From assembly GCA_022414725.1 (NCBI GenBank), contig CM039463.1, positions 22,143,511 to 22,207,510 on the forward strand: a stretch of 64,000 bases of DNA. The letters run 5' to 3'. Positions 26,001 through 37,654 of the stretch are shown here, in pieces. Positions within the stretch are counted from its first letter, which is position 1; each line of letters begins with the position of its first letter. The notes beneath the pieces were generated by a model. It made no database searches and was not told the origin of the DNA. It saw only the letters and a program-made list of their open reading frames with translations. Source of the stretch: Microglena sp. YARC. Its lineage: Eukaryota; Chlorophyta; Chlorophyceae; Chlamydomonadales; Chlamydomonadaceae. Position numbers and translations under genes: made by a program.

Positions 26001-29000
26001 CCCGCTGCAGGTTATCGGCTTGCTAGGTTTAATCATCTAGTCTCACATTGCCCTGCAGTACCTCAAGGGTGGAAGTAAAGGAGCCCCAATTATTGGGGGC
26101 ATACACTTCCATGGGAGAAGTAAAGGAGCCCCAAGTATTGGGGGCATATACTTCCATGGGAGAAGTAAAGGAGCCTCAATTATTGGGGGCATACACTTCC
26201 ATGGGAGAAGTAAAAGAGCCCCAAGTATTGGGGGCATACACTTCCATGGGAGAAGTAAAGGAGCCCCAATTATTGGGGGCATATACTTCCATGGGAGAAG
26301 TAAAGGAGCCCCAAGTATTGGGGGCATATACTTCCATGGGAGAAGTAAAGGAGCCCCAAGTATTGGGGTCATATACTTCCATGGGAGAAGTAAAGGAGAC
26401 CCAATTATTGGGGGCATACATTTCCATGGGAGAAGTAAATGAGCCCCGAGCATTGGGGGCATATACTTCCATGGGAGAAGTAAAGGAGCCCCAAGTATTG
26501 GGGGCATACACTTACATGAGAGGATGATCTCCCGGGGGTCCTGGGAAAGCTGCTGGTGGTCCAGGAAAAAACTGGTGGACGAGGAAAATGTCCCTGGGGT
26601 GGACCTGGACTAACTGGTGGACCAGTAAAAAGTCCCTGGGGTGGACCAGGAAAAGGTCCGAGGGGCCTCACGCACCGAGGAAAAGGTCCGAGGGGCCTCA
26701 GCATACAAACATACAGTCTGGGGATAGGCATGTAGACATATGTGTATGTATGCCACAGTCCAGGGGTAGGCACAATAGGCTAAAGTGACTTGCCCAACCA
26801 TGACAGGAAGGGCTAAAAATAAAAAAAATTGATGAACTGAACCCCGAACAATCATTTCACCGACGGGAGTTTAACCTGAGTTCGTACTACAGTGATAATT
26901 TAATTCTACAATATTACGAAATCATCATCCCATATGAGATGATTTAATTGTGCGATTCTTATCGCATTTTCAAATAAAAAATTTAAGGTTTTCCATCCTT
27001 CAAAGGAATCAGGATTCATGACCAGCTTGATGCTGGAGCCTTTGTCAACCAATTCATATTCAATTTTCAGTTTCTTAAAATATATTTTCTATCCTCGGCG
27101 TATAATGGACGTTCTGACATGAAATGCATTTCATCTTCTACCACTCTTCTACCATCAACCACCTTATCAAAGCACCTGTAAATTCTACCAGAATGAGAGT
27201 TACTCCTATCTGATTCAATATTCGAATTGTCTTATATATATTACATCACATTGTCATAGACATGCCGTAGATGACCCAGGACAAGCCTGCTATTTGCAAA
27301 CACAAACAAGTTCAAGGTCATCAGTCATATTGTGTTGGATAATCTCCAATAGCCTGTCAGGGGAGCTGCCTAGAAGCCATTGCTCGTAGCTGCAAACAAA
27401 AGCCCTGGGGCGAAGGGACTGATTTGATTGGAACTACTTCTAGTGATGACCTAGTCTTCAGTGGTAACGCATTCGAACTCTTGGAGTGAAATTCCTTTCA
27501 CACTTTTTTTGAACCAGAAGCATATGAAATAACAGCAGACCCGAGTTAAAATGAAATGGAATTATTTTTATTTTACACCATGTCCGGGAAGTAGCATCCT
27601 CCATGAAAAGTTGATTCAAGCCGATCGATTTATTCCGAGTATAGGTTGTAAGTGGCATAGTTATTTGCGATTTATTGAGCATGTTTTCAGATTTTTCTGG
27701 GCACTTTATTTGGGGGGGGGAAGGGGGGGTCAGCCCTCATTTATTTTTTTGCTAACTTTTTACTCAGACCTCCAAATGCAATTCTGAGACCACCCATGAG
27801 TAGTCCTTGGTAAGGGCAGTCCATTGGTACCACTTTGGACCTCGTGCGATAAGTATATACCCCCCCCCCCCCCCCCCCCCAAACCCAAACCCACCACCCC
27901 ACACATAACCCATTACATCCGAATGCAATTATAAGACCACCCATGAGTAGTCCTTGGTAAGGGCAGTCCACTGGAACCACTTTGGACCTCGTGCAATAAG
28001 TGTACTCCCCCCCCCCCCCTCTCAACCCCAACCCACACACACACACACCGACAGCAACCGAATTGAATCGAAACGCTGCCAACTGGACAACCTGGAGTTG
28101 GGGGGGGGGGGGGGGGGGGGGGGGCAGAACTGTTTTTTTATTATCGTGCGATCCCTGCACTACAAAACCGAGGAAGCCATTGTGTGCGCCATACTGTAAA
28201 CCCTCTGACTCCATATCTAAGTTGTAAACAAAAAGTATTTCTATTTAAAGGGGGGGGGGGGGGGGTCAGGTTTTTTAGGCTCGACGTTTGCAGTTTTTTT
28301 TACTCCTGCCATATATGATGTCAAAATTGAAAATTGAAAATAAAAATTTGAAAATTGAAAAAGTATGATATATGTTATGTTACAGTCCAGGGTTAGACCA
28401 AATAGGCTAGAGGGGTTTGCCCAACCGTGACAGGAAGGGCTACAAAGAAAAGGAAGTGATGGACTGAACCCCAAACAATCGTGTTTACTGACGTGGGATC
28501 TGAGTTATTGTTACAGTATACCATACATACAAACAACAACCGTCTAGAGATCCATCCTTTTGCAAATCATTTCATTTGAAAACTTTACAAGTATTCTCCT
28601 CCAGGCATTATGATCCGTTACTTCTCCAGGAACTTCACTTCCTGTGAGTAACTGCATTACACGGATGTAACAATTTCAATTTCAATCCCCAGGAACGCAC
28701 CTTCAAGGATTTCTGTCTCAAAGTTGAGGTTTTGGCATCAACGATCTGTCGAAAACCCCTGCTCACGGCCCGAAAGGTTAGTCGAGTCTCAGAGTCCAGG
28801 GCTGTCAGCAGATGGTCGGCACAGAAATAGAGGACGTCCTCACTGAGCCCAATCTCAGGCGAGTGCCCAATATCCTGCACATAGACAAATGGTGTATATA
28901 ATATTTTTTCGTATTTTTAAAGACGGATTTTCGCCTCGAAGGGTGGGCCCCTGCACTTGTCCTAGACTGGGAGGATTAGATGTGATGTGGCGGAGCCTTT

Positions 29001-29151
29001 CCTACTCAGAACGTGAGTCCCCCCTTGACCCGGGTACTGTATGCTCTGGGCACATTTTGAGTCCAGTAGGGCATCAGAAAAATAAAAAAACGTCATCATC
29101 GTCATAGGGACCAACCTGCAGCTCGGGTTCTTGCAAGTCCACGAGCATCAT
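23025..29151 (-). CDS. F-box-like / cysteine-type LRR protein, three exons
   Basis: Exons 29151-29116, 28874-28701 and 24995-23025, all joined in phase 0 through GT-AG introns; 726 aa. Exon 1 encodes MMLVDLQEPELQ. Exon 2 has an F-box-like helix pair (LSEDVLYFCADHLLTALDSE, then FRAVSRGFRQIVD). Exon 3 starts PNALGLFQETPTLYP and carries about 25 tandem 23-residue repeats of the form CTNLQTLNLSGCPKLADVSA with LG between units. The repeats hold one conserved Cys at the start and one after LSG. This repeat type with an F-box is typical of substrate-binding subunits of SCF ubiquitin ligases, but no substrate can be named. The last repeats (residues about 600-710) are more uniform than the first, suggesting recent expansion. 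Exon 1 is short and rests on ATG, phase and donor only. The open frame in exon 3 is certain. Confidence 0.82.
26060..26520. repeat. 45-bp minisatellite, open in several frames
   Basis: About ten units containing GAAGTAAAGGAGCCCCAAGT, ATTGGGGGCAT and ACTTCCATGGGA. The unit is a multiple of three, so both strands give long open frames (EVKEPQVLGAYTSMG in one). The array is intronic, so these frames are unlikely to be genes. The flank at 25975-26050 (GAGACTAGACTAG...CTAGTCTCACATTGCC) recurs at 54125-54210. Confidence 0.85.
26935..27240 (-). pseudogene. LINE 3' terminal fragment
   Basis: The minus strand reads SGRIYRCFDKVV, EDEMHFMSERPLYAEDRKY and, after one frameshift, VMNPDSFEGWKTLNFLFEN and IAQLNHLIWDDDFVIL. 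EDEMHF...C/RPLY is the pattern found at the C-terminus of many LINE polymerases. It is a second copy of the element at 20750-21025. Confidence 0.65.
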
Positions 29152-29526
29152 CCTGCCGGCTCAACCCGAATATATTATAATCTCAGCTTGGGTGCACAAT
29201 CCGGAATTCTGAGAGAAGGATTCTGCTCGACAGGACATTTCTAGGCCAAGCTCGAATATCACGGTCCAAGATTGATGGGTCCAAGATTGATGGTTTTGAT
29301 TGGCCCCCCTCAACCTAGAAAACAGGGGAGCTGGTCCGGCCCCAATAGCCCAAGGCAAGCGCCAAGCCAGGCTGGCAAGCGCAAGCGTCGAAATCCACGA
29401 ACCGATCCCAACCGATTCGCAAGACTCCCCTTCCGACCTAATGCGCCTTGGACGTAACGAAGCCTGCAACATATTTACGCAACTGCAAGAAGCAAGGGAG
29501 CGTGAAATTACAAGTAGACAACCACC
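29152..29526. promoter_or_regulatory. Head-to-head intergenic region (LRR gene / P4H)
   Basis: Only 375 bp separate the two divergent start codons, so the stretch must hold both 5' UTRs and probably a shared promoter. Visible elements: a perfect 15-bp direct repeat GTCCAAGATTGATGG (29264 and 29279) and an inverted CCAAT word (GATTGGCC, 29298). It lacks the simple repeats found everywhere else in the window. Confidence 0.55.
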
Positions 29527-31023
29527 ATGCGTCTCAGCCCTGTGTTGGCATGCGCACTGTGTTTGTGTTTGTGCTTCACATCTGTCTATGCATTTGATGC
29601 TAGCGTGACTGGATCTGGCCATTCTGTTGGCTTCGGAGAGCTCGAGGTGAGCTCTAGGAGCATCTCTGTCACCTGGAAACAGCGCGAGCCAATTTGGGGA
29701 TGTAATTGCTCTAGCCGATGCTTCTGATTTGACTTTGACGTTGATACGCGACTTGCAGGAGGAGTGGCGAGGCGAGGTAATTCACCTGTCATGGAACCCC
29801 AGGGCGTTCCTGTTGAAAGGCTTTTTGTCGGAAGAGGAGTGCGACCACATCATAGAAACTGTGAGTGACTGTGTTGGATGAACTTGCATCATACTTCTGT
29901 TCATTAAGTTGTTTTGCTTAAGCCAGTCAGGACCTTGGTAAATCGCCTCGTAGCTTTTCTTTTCAGCTACCAGCAGCAACTTCTTGGCAGCTCCCCTGGT
30001 TTGCTACCCAGCGATACCTTTAGTGCAGCTTGAAGCTGGCAGAATCAAATTTCTAGCAGTATTGAAATCTTGGTACTTAGCCCAGTGGTTTGCTCAGGGA
30101 GCTGCTTAGAAGCTGCTGCTCGTAGCTGAAAAGAAAAGCCAAGAAGTGCCTTACCTCAAATGTTGTACTACTATGCAAGGGGAGAGTTGGCAATGCTCAT
30201 GTTGCTGTTTCATAGGCTGTAGCAGCTATTTCATCACTATTTCGTCTTGCGCTGTTGTCTTGCTGTCATGCTGGTTAACGCTCACAACTTGAATAATCCT
30301 GACAAAGAGTAATCAGGTGGAGAAGCCTAGTTATCAGAGCACTTGCTGGGAACTTCCTGGATTTTGAAATAATGCGGCGGGCTCGTTGAATACTGATTTC
30401 AGTATGATTAGCAGTATGGTCGCAGCTGATAACATGGTTTGTGCAGCTTGGACTGACTACTTTGTAGAGGTAGTGGTGAAAGTCACAATTGGCAGTGGTC
30501 TGGCATGCCCCGCCTTTCCAACGTGAACTTCCTAATTATTTAGGACTTTATCCGCCTTTCTTTCTGAATCCTCTGTGGGCGCTGGGTCCCACTTCCTGGG
30601 CTGAAAATCCTTCCAACAAATAGAAAGGTTATTTTTACATGTTGGGTACTTCCATGCTAAACATATACAAACTGTATTTTTCTTGCCCCTCCTGTCACGG
30701 TTGGGCAAGTCCCTTTTGCATATTTGGCCTACCCTCGGACTGTAACAACATACAAATACACACGACCCATCTGTCACGGCTGGGCAAGTCCCTTTAGCCT
30801 ATTTGGCCAACCATATATCATGAAGAGTTCTGGCTGGCCTGTGAAAGCATGCTGCACTGTTGGAATGTATGTAGGCTTGTCAAGTACTAGATCGTACTAT
30901 ATCATTAGTGCTAGATCAATCGTACCAGATCGACAGTACTAGATCGACAGTACTATATAGAGCTAGATCGATAGTACTATATACGGGGTGCGGCAAATAC
31001 ATATTTCTGGAGCAAATAAATAT

Positions 31024-31055
<32 letters not shown>

Positions 31056-31073
31056 GTAGATAGATAGATAGAC

Positions 31074-31110
<37 letters not shown>

Positions 31111-31165
31111 TAGATAGATAGATATAGATAGATAGATAGATGGATAGATAGATAGATATAGATAG

Positions 31166-31198
<33 letters not shown>

Positions 31199-34100
31199 TA
31201 TAGATAGAGAGATAGAGAGATAGATAGATAGATGGATAGATAGATAGATAGATAGATAGATCTATGTACGCATTTTTTGAACATCTATAATATATGTAGT
31301 TACATCAGATAGACATACAAAATCCATAGTCATTTAAAATCGGCCTGCAATATGATATGGTGCACTTTGCCCTTACCGTACAACCATACTTTGATTTTGT
31401 AAAGGTGTCATATGCCCCTTTTCAAAAACCCAGCTTCACCCAGATATATCTATATAGATCTATAGGGTCTTCGCCTCACCCTAAGTATATAGTGCTAGAT
31501 CGATATTTCAAGATATTTTGTACAATATCTTATGACCATTCTGAGAACCAGTACAATATTGATAACCCTAAGCATATGATAATCCCCGTTGTTTGCTATC
31601 TCTTTGTCAGTTTGTTTACAGGCCAAACCTAAAGTGGGGGATACATCCTCCGAGTGTCAACACACGCGCTCCATAAACCAACCATAATTTGTTTACATAA
31701 ACAATTTGTTTTTACATAAACCATAATTTGCTCCATAAACCATCATTTGTCTACTGCCCAAACCTAACCTGGGTGGGACCTCCTCAAAGGATAAACGCAC
31801 AAGCTCCACCGCATCAATCATGACCAAGCATGATGATAGCATTGCAAAGGTTGAAAGCCTTCCCACGTCTTCTCCCTTTCCACTGTCTCCCTCCGCCCCA
31901 GCTCTCTCCTCCTTTCCCCTCCCACCCTGTCTGTGTTAGTCCCAGTTCTTAGCTCTCTCTCTACCAATTCCTTTACAGGCCAAACCTAACCTGGGTGAGC
32001 CCTCCTCCGAGGGTAAACACACGGGCTCCATGGCATTAATCACGACCAAGCATGATGAGATCATTGCAAAGATTGAAAACCGAGTGGCGCAAATATGCAT
32101 GATTCCAGAAGGTATGTGTAACACAGGGTGAACAAACTGTGGTGAGCACTCGTGTGCAGGAAGGAGGTCAAGCCATGGAAAGCTTTCTCAAAGAATATTC
32201 TGCTGGTGCTGATGATGATGATGATAACATTTTCCTGGTGCCCTTATGGACTCCAAATGTGCCCGCGGCCTGTCGTAGGCAAGGGTGACTTGTGAGCATC
32301 ACATAATATTTATGTTGATTGTTTGACAAACTGTCCAGTGAGAAAGCGTAGACTGCATTCAGGAAGTAAGCATACAATGATCCAAATTTTAGCCTGTTCA
32401 GTTGTTTTATCTAGTTTAGTACCATCCCGTTTCAAAGAATGGCTCACTGGTTGAGCTCCTTGAAGGAAGGAGGTGTCGGGTTCGAATCCCGTTTGCGCAC
32501 CAGTGTTTGCGGTCTCTGTCAACCGCCATAGTAGCTTAGTCCAGGTAAAGTAGCAGCCTGCTCCCTACCGCCGTAAGACAGGGCTCCTTTAATATCCGGC
32601 CCCACTAGGCGTTATCATTAATATAGTACCCCCAAAGTCTGCTGATACCAATCCCACACGTCGACTGCTGCACATGAATTCTCGAGCGAGACAACTTGAT
32701 CTTGAACTTGGTTACATGGCTCCAGCCAGCGATTTAGCTGCTCGCTGTCTTCGGCAGTAAAAGCAAAATTATTGAACAGGTATCAGTGTATTCAAAATAT
32801 TGTTCTTCAAAGAAACTAAAGCACATCATGCTATGTGAGAGACTACACGCTCTACCCCCCGTCCCCCCCGTCCCCGTCCCCGTCCCATTGCAGGTTTGTA
32901 TGTATTGTAGGGAGGGCAAGAGGAAAGGAGGCAATTTAATCAAATGCAATGCAATGTTAGTTCCTGCGAGCCTGTGTATGATGGACAGCATGGGATGATT
33001 ACTACAGCGTGTGCTAGTCCTCATAGCTTTTCTTTTCAGCTACCAGCATCAACTTCTAGGCAGCTCCCCTGGCTTGCTACGCAGCCAAACCTACAGCAAC
33101 GTAGTGCATCTGGAAGTAGACATAACCAGCTTTCCTGAATTGCTGGAATATACAGGTGTCCCCCAGTGGCTGGCTTGGGGAGCTGCCTAGAAGCTGCTGG
33201 TTATAGCTAGAAAGAAAAGCTATGGCACTGCACTATCCCAACTTACCCTTGTACTATCTTAGTTTACCCTTGTACGAAGAGCAATAATCCCAAAGCTAAG
33301 ATTGTGTTATTTGTACAACCGCAGAGAACCAGGAGAAGATGCATGTAATGCATTGGAGCAAGGGGCAGGAGTACAAGCCACACACAGATTTCTTCATGGA
33401 AGATGGCCAGACTATTGCCAAGAACAACGCACAGCGCGCTGCCACTTTACTCATGTACCTGTAAGTGAAATAAAACTGTGTACAGGGAGGCTATGTTGAA
33501 ATATGGTCCATACAGTGTACATTAATGTCGGTATACGCATACAAAGTGCGTGGACATGTTAAATATGAAAAAATAAATAGTACGCTGTATTACAAGGGGT
33601 GACATGAAGGGGCCAGCCCGTTTGCTTACACTGAGGCCAACCACCAATACTGTTGTTAAACTACCTTCCTACCAAGTTCATCCGATGGCCACTTTTACTG
33701 TTCCATCATGCTGAAGTCTTCTTGTTGTTCCCCTTGGCAACTACAGTTTTTTTTTGCGGAGCCCCCCAGAAGGGGGGCGTAAGCCCCAGGATCACCCTGT
33801 TGTCTGTGTTTGAGTCTGTGCGTGCATACAACCACACAGAGCCAACTGTCTTAACTAACTGTCTCTTAACTCGACTGCGTTGCCACCAGTCGTTTCAATA
33901 GCCAACACTCTCCAACATTTTCCGCGTCGCTTGCGCCGCCGCCTAGGACTTGTTTCTTCTGCAAGTAGCAGCTTCTAGGCAGCTCCTTTTCTCCGTCCTT
34001 GAACCAAACCTGATGCTAGCTAGTGCGTGTGAAAGCTGACATGACAGACAATCCAATGCAGCTGAAAGCGTTGGGCTTGACCGAGTGTCCAGCAAATGGA

Positions 34101-34236
34101 GCTGGATAGAAGCTGCTATGTGCAGCCCAAACAAGAAACAGGGTTCGAAATATGTAGAGAGGGTGGATTGTTGAGATGTCTTTTCGAGAGCCTTCTGGGT
34201 GGGCCCTTCCGCTTTGAGCTACCACATACAAAGAGG

Positions 34237-34270
<34 letters not shown>

Positions 34271-34319
34271 AAAGAATAGCAGCAACAACAACAACAACAA
34301 CAAAAAGAACAGCAGCAGC

Positions 34320-34360
<41 letters not shown>

Positions 34361-34664
34361 CGTGTACATGAGTGTATGATGTATCCCGATGAATTGCGTA
34401 GGACTGCATCCGAAGAAGGAAGCGGTGGCGAGACAATTTTCACGAAGTCTGAAGCCAAGCCAACCTCTGGCAGCTGGTCTGAGTGCGCTAAAAACCACTT
34501 CGCCTTGCGCCCACAGCGAGGTGATGCTGTGCTCTTGTACGCTTTGAAGCCAACTGGAGACAGGGACAACGACAGTGAGCATGCTTCTTGCCCCGTGCTA
34601 AGTGGAGAGAAGTGGACCGCCGCCAAGGTACGAGTTATTGCTGAAGTGGGCCCCCCCCCCCCCC

Positions 34665-34695
<31 letters not shown>

Positions 34696-36442
34696 AGGTA
34701 GGTAACACTGAGGGGTCACTAGCGAGTTGATGCTGTGCTCTTCTACGCTTTGAGGCCAACTGGAGACAGGAACAACGACAGTGAGCATGCTTCTTGCCCC
34801 GTGCTAAGTGGAGAGAAGTGGACCGCAAAGGTGCGAGTGGTATCACTGAAGTGGGGCCCACACACACAAGGCAACAGGTGCTATGAGGGAGGGGGGGGGG
34901 GGGGGGTACAGTTTGAGAGGGGGGAGGCAGGGGGAGGGAGCGACAGTGAGCATGCTTCTTGCCCCGTGCTAAGTGGAGAGAAGTGGATAGCCGCCAAGGT
35001 ATGATTGGTATCGCTGAAGTGGGGCGTGTTAAGAGGTTACATAGGCAACCCTGAGGGGTCACTAGCAAGGTGATGCTATGCTATTGAACGCTTGGAAGCC
35101 CATTGGAAACAGGGACAGTCTGCACAGCGGCTTGCCACCACCACCTTCTCAGATTAGCTTGGAGTCTATGTCAAGAGGTTACACAGGCAACCCTGAGGGA
35201 TCACTAGCGAGGTGATCCTGTGCTCTTGTACACTTTGAAGCCCACTGGAGACCTGCATGCCTCTTGCCCACTCCTGTATGCATGTATGTTACAGTCCAGG
35301 GGTAGGCCAAATAGGATAAAGGGACTTGCCCAACCGTGACAGGAATGGCTAAAAGATAAGAAATATAGTTGAAGTGGAGAGAAGTGGACAGCTGCCAAGG
35401 TGTGAGTACCGTAGTATCGCTTTGTTAAGCCATTATAGGGTGAGCAGATGGCTTATAGCAATTCAGGGGATGATTTGGTTTTGGATCTCATAGTTTGTAC
35501 CTCCATTTTTCAGGCCAAATTTCCAGATGGGGTGCGGAGGGGTGTGGTTGGGTCCTCAGTGGAGAGAAGTGGATTGCTTCCAAGGTACGGAGTAGTGTGT
35601 TTGTGTGTGGCAGTGTGTGTGTTTTTACAGTCTAGCCGGTTAATGCATAGCCAAATAGGCTAAGTAGACTTGCCCAACCTCAATTTTTGGAAGGTATGTG
35701 TATAAAACAAGCACTCGTGAACTGAACCTAAAAGAGAAGTGAATTGCTGCCAAGGTATAAGTAGTGTCGCTGAAGAAATTGATTTTTGAATTTTAATCGT
35801 TACATGGTTTGTCAGCCAACTCAGGTCTGCTCACTGTCTTCCAATTCCAAGTCTCCCCGTGCGATACCCACGGAAACCAGGGAGCACACTTAACGGAAGG
35901 AACACTGAAGTGGTAGGAGTAGTATCGCTGAAGTGTTGTTGCATGTTGTTTGTTGTAGGCATTCAACGGATCATTTGGGAATTGAATTTTCGAAACAGGT
36001 CGTTTTTCGTAGTTTGTGCCTCAGATTTGGTCCGGAATTCTGAGAGTCATGGGAGTTCTAGGAGAATTGTCTTAAATGTGACCTGAAAACGTCATGGTAC
36101 GACCTGTCGACCTCGATTCCCAAACCCGTTTCAGAATCTGTGTCGGAGACGCAACGGAGCCTCGCGACAACGCGTCTGCAATGCAGGAAGCAGCGTTCTG
36201 AACAACCCTGGTTGCACACATCGGAGTAGCTGCAAGACCAGTCATTCCCTTTTTCATTCATTCGCTTCATTTCTTACCAGCATATTCCCTTATTTTATTC
36301 CTGCCTTCGTTCCTGCATATTCCCTTATTTCATTCCTTTGCTTCATTCCTGTAGAAACCAATTTACTCTTCTCTCCTATGTTCATCCCACGCAGTACATC
36401 TACACCAAGAAGTTCGAGCCTTTCATGCGAGAGGATGAATAA
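29527..36442 (+). CDS. Prolyl 4-hydroxylase alpha-subunit-like, six exons
   Basis: Exons 29527-29646, 29759-29860, 31979-32111, 33325-33460, 34402-34627, 36395-36442; GT-AG introns, phases agree, 765 nt, 254 aa. Residues 1-22 are a signal peptide (MRLSPVLACALCLCLCFTSV, YA). Then WRGEVIHLSWNPRAFLLKGF and LSEEECDHIIET (start of the P4H fold). Exon 3 has KHDEIIAKIENRVA. Exon 4 has ENQEKMHVMHWSKGQEYKPH, TDFF and QRAATLLMYL; the HTD pair gives two iron ligands. Exon 5 has GGETIF, the distal His in SEHASCPVLSGEKW, and the 2-oxoglutarate-binding Lys of that GEKW. The protein ends YIYTKKFEPFMREDE. It is a Fe(II)/2-oxoglutarate dioxygenase hydroxylating proline in secreted proteins. In green algae the likely targets are hydroxyproline-rich wall or flagellar glycoproteins (family knowledge). 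No ER-retention signal is seen at the C-terminus. Introns hold copies of exons 3 and 5. Confidence 0.93.
29953..30146. mobile_element. Foldback MITE R1 copy
   Basis: CGTAGCTTTTCTTTTCAGCT at the left and CTCGTAGCTGAAAAGAAAAG at the right form clear inverted ends. It lies in P4H intron 2. Confidence 0.7.
30485..30810 (+). repeat. Dispersed family G plus two R2 copies
   Basis: Family G: CAATTGGCAGTGGTCTGGCA, GGGTCCCACTTCCTGGG and GAAAATCCTTCCAAC. Other G copies: 7340-7430, 9570-9640, 37245-37390, 49785-50165 (tandem), 55945-56100 and 61515-61560 (complement). R2 copies follow at 30685 and 30775. 30150-30480 is intron with nothing recognised. Confidence 0.55.
30994..31262. repeat. TAGA microsatellite
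   Basis: About 265 bp of TAGA repeats with GATA/GAGA interruptions, P4H intron 2. Confidence 0.95.
31622..31862 (+). repeat. Two decayed copies of P4H exon 3
   Basis: Copy 1 (31622-31672) keeps the acceptor TTTACAG|GCCAAACCTAA and starts AKPKVGDTSSE. Copy 2 (about 31755-31857) reads PNLGGTSSKDKRTSST and MTKHDDSIAKVES; its acceptor AG is lost (CTGCCCAAACC). The functional exon starts at 31979 (AKPNLGEPSSEGKHTGS). Confidence 0.8.
32423..32630 (+). mobile_element. tRNA-headed SINE, second head type
   Basis: CCCGTTTCAAAGAATGGCTC, ACTGGTTGAGCTCC (A-box region), GTCGGGTTCGAATCCCG (B box), CTGTCAACCGCCATAGTAGC and a CACTAGGCGTTATCATTA end. The tail matches the other SINE copies but the head is a different tRNA-like sequence. 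P4H intron 3. Confidence 0.75.
33024..33228. mobile_element. Foldback MITE R1 copy
   Basis: CATAGCTTTTCTTTTCAGCT and AGCTAGAAAGAAAAGCTATG are inverted ends. It sits about 95 bp upstream of P4H exon 4. Confidence 0.7.
33590..34135. repeat. Family F, family H and R1 copies in P4H intron 4
   Basis: 33590-33655 is family F (complement; GGCCAGCCCGTTTGCTTACA). 33755-33920 is family H. 33958-34132 is R1 (GTAGCAGCTTCTAGGCAGCT...GGAGCTGGATAGAAGCTGC). Other F copies: 11380, 39035, 39745, 43075, 44545, 55025, 57120 and 62270, several ending in a TTTA run. Confidence 0.5.
34222..34362. repeat. CAA microsatellite
   Basis: About 140 bp of ACA/CAA repeats just before P4H exon 5. The long frames of one residue on either strand are not genes. 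Confidence 0.95.
34727..35760 (+). repeat. Array of P4H exon-5 copies with intact donors
   Basis: The true exon 5 ends GCCGCCAAG|GTACGAG (donor 34628). Further copies of the exon end have donors at 34831 (GTGCGA), 34999 (GTATGA), 35400 (GTGTGA), 35585 (GTACGG) and 35755 (GTATAA). The first copy covers GDAVLFYALRPTGDRNNDSE onwards; later ones keep only GTGGAGAGAAGTGGA...CAAG. An R2 element has been inserted into the fourth copy (35285-35350). Confidence 0.9.
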
Positions 36443-37640
36443 GGCGTACATCCACATGCACGCTCTTCTCACCCAAGCAACCATTACCTCGTGTGGTAAC
36501 GGAAGCCTCTGCAATTGAAACGTTTCCTACACAGACCACAAAGATTAGATGTGTGGAAATTATTATGGCCTTCAAGGTACTGCCCCCCTCTTCTCATGCC
36601 ACTCCAAGTGTCAGCCTGCACGTTGTCAAGTCCTTGAAAAATTGGCGAAGAGTGTTGGCTATCGGAGCAACAGGTGGCAACATACAGCAGCCAGTCAGTT
36701 GCGAGACAGTTAGTTGAGGCAGTTGGCTGCGGGCTTCGGGTGGTCGGTCGCAAGCACAAACGGACAAGGGGGTGACCCTGAGGGCTACCGCCCCCCAGAA
36801 TGGGGGGCTCAGCCATAGCATGTACGTAACTCGTGATTCACATCCATTACAAGGAGAAGCCGACACTGTTTCATTTTTTGACTATGCTTTTAGGCAGCTC
36901 CTTTCCTTCACCCTTCGCCCAAACCTGTAGCTAGCACCAGTGTCTTCAAGCTGACATGATGGGCATTCTAATGCAGCTGACAGCTTTGGGCTTGGCCCAG
37001 TGTCTAGCTAATGGAGCTGGTAGGAAGATACCCTACGTAGCCCCCAAAGGAGCAGTGGATGCCGTTCCCTAAAGGAACTTGTATCTCTCAGGCTACTACC
37101 GTATTCACTGATACAGCAGTAGCAACGTTTGTTTGCATTCCTGCGGTTTCTCGGTCCTGAAGCTCGTGAACATTTTGGCTCATCTGTCTAGGCTGCCAGG
37201 GTAAGTGGTGAAAGAAGAAGAATTGGCATAAGGTCTGAACGGTTTGGTGGTGAAAGTTACGATTGGCAAATAGACTGGCATGCCGCGTCTTATAACGTGT
37301 GCCTATTTATGTAGGAATATCTGAATCCTCGGTGGCGCTGGTTAGTGTACAGGGTCCCACTTCCTGGCGTGATAATCCTTTCAATAAAAAATACAAATAA
37401 GATACGGCTTTGATGAGCGATAGCATCAAAAGCTTCTGCTGTTGTTGGCAGGTGTGACATGTTCGACTACGTTATTATTTGATGACAAGTCTTCAATCTG
37501 AATCTGACTTCTGAAACACTGTAATGACTTACCCTACTTTATTGAACTTGGTTACATGACTCCAGTCTCTGAAGGCTGCTCACCATCTTCGGAAGTAACC
37601 TATTCAATTTAACCGAAGGGGCCTAAAGCTCCCTCTAGGA
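36443..37640. repeat. Convergent intergenic repeats
   Basis: Contains family H (36640-36815), R1 (36888-37050), family G (37245-37390) and an R5 piece (37545-37600). No gene is recognised. Confidence 0.5.
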
Positions 37641-37654
37641 GGTTAGTCACTGGA

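Larger units (their letters stand above)
25000..28700 (-). other. Intron 2 of the LRR gene, repeat-filled
   Basis: 3.7 kb between F-box and LRR exons. It contains R2 copies (25060, 25225, 25580, 26755, 28378), a 45-bp array (26060-26520), a LINE end fragment (26935-27240), an R1 half copy (27350), and poly-C/poly-G runs near 27715, 27860, 28005, 28105 and 28250. A block (27762-27862) is repeated at 27915-28010. I see no additional coding exon. Confidence 0.5.

Noticed and set aside
26043..26527. 154-159 codon frames on both strands
   Set aside because: 45-bp minisatellite in an intron; being open on both strands is expected from a unit divisible by three.
27741..28214. 157-codon minus-strand frame
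   Set aside because: Crosses two poly-G/C runs and a duplicated non-coding block; glycine/proline tracts are artefacts.
34016..34788. Three long minus-strand frames across 34.0-34.8 kb
   Set aside because: They are antisense to P4H exon 5 and run through the CAA microsatellite.
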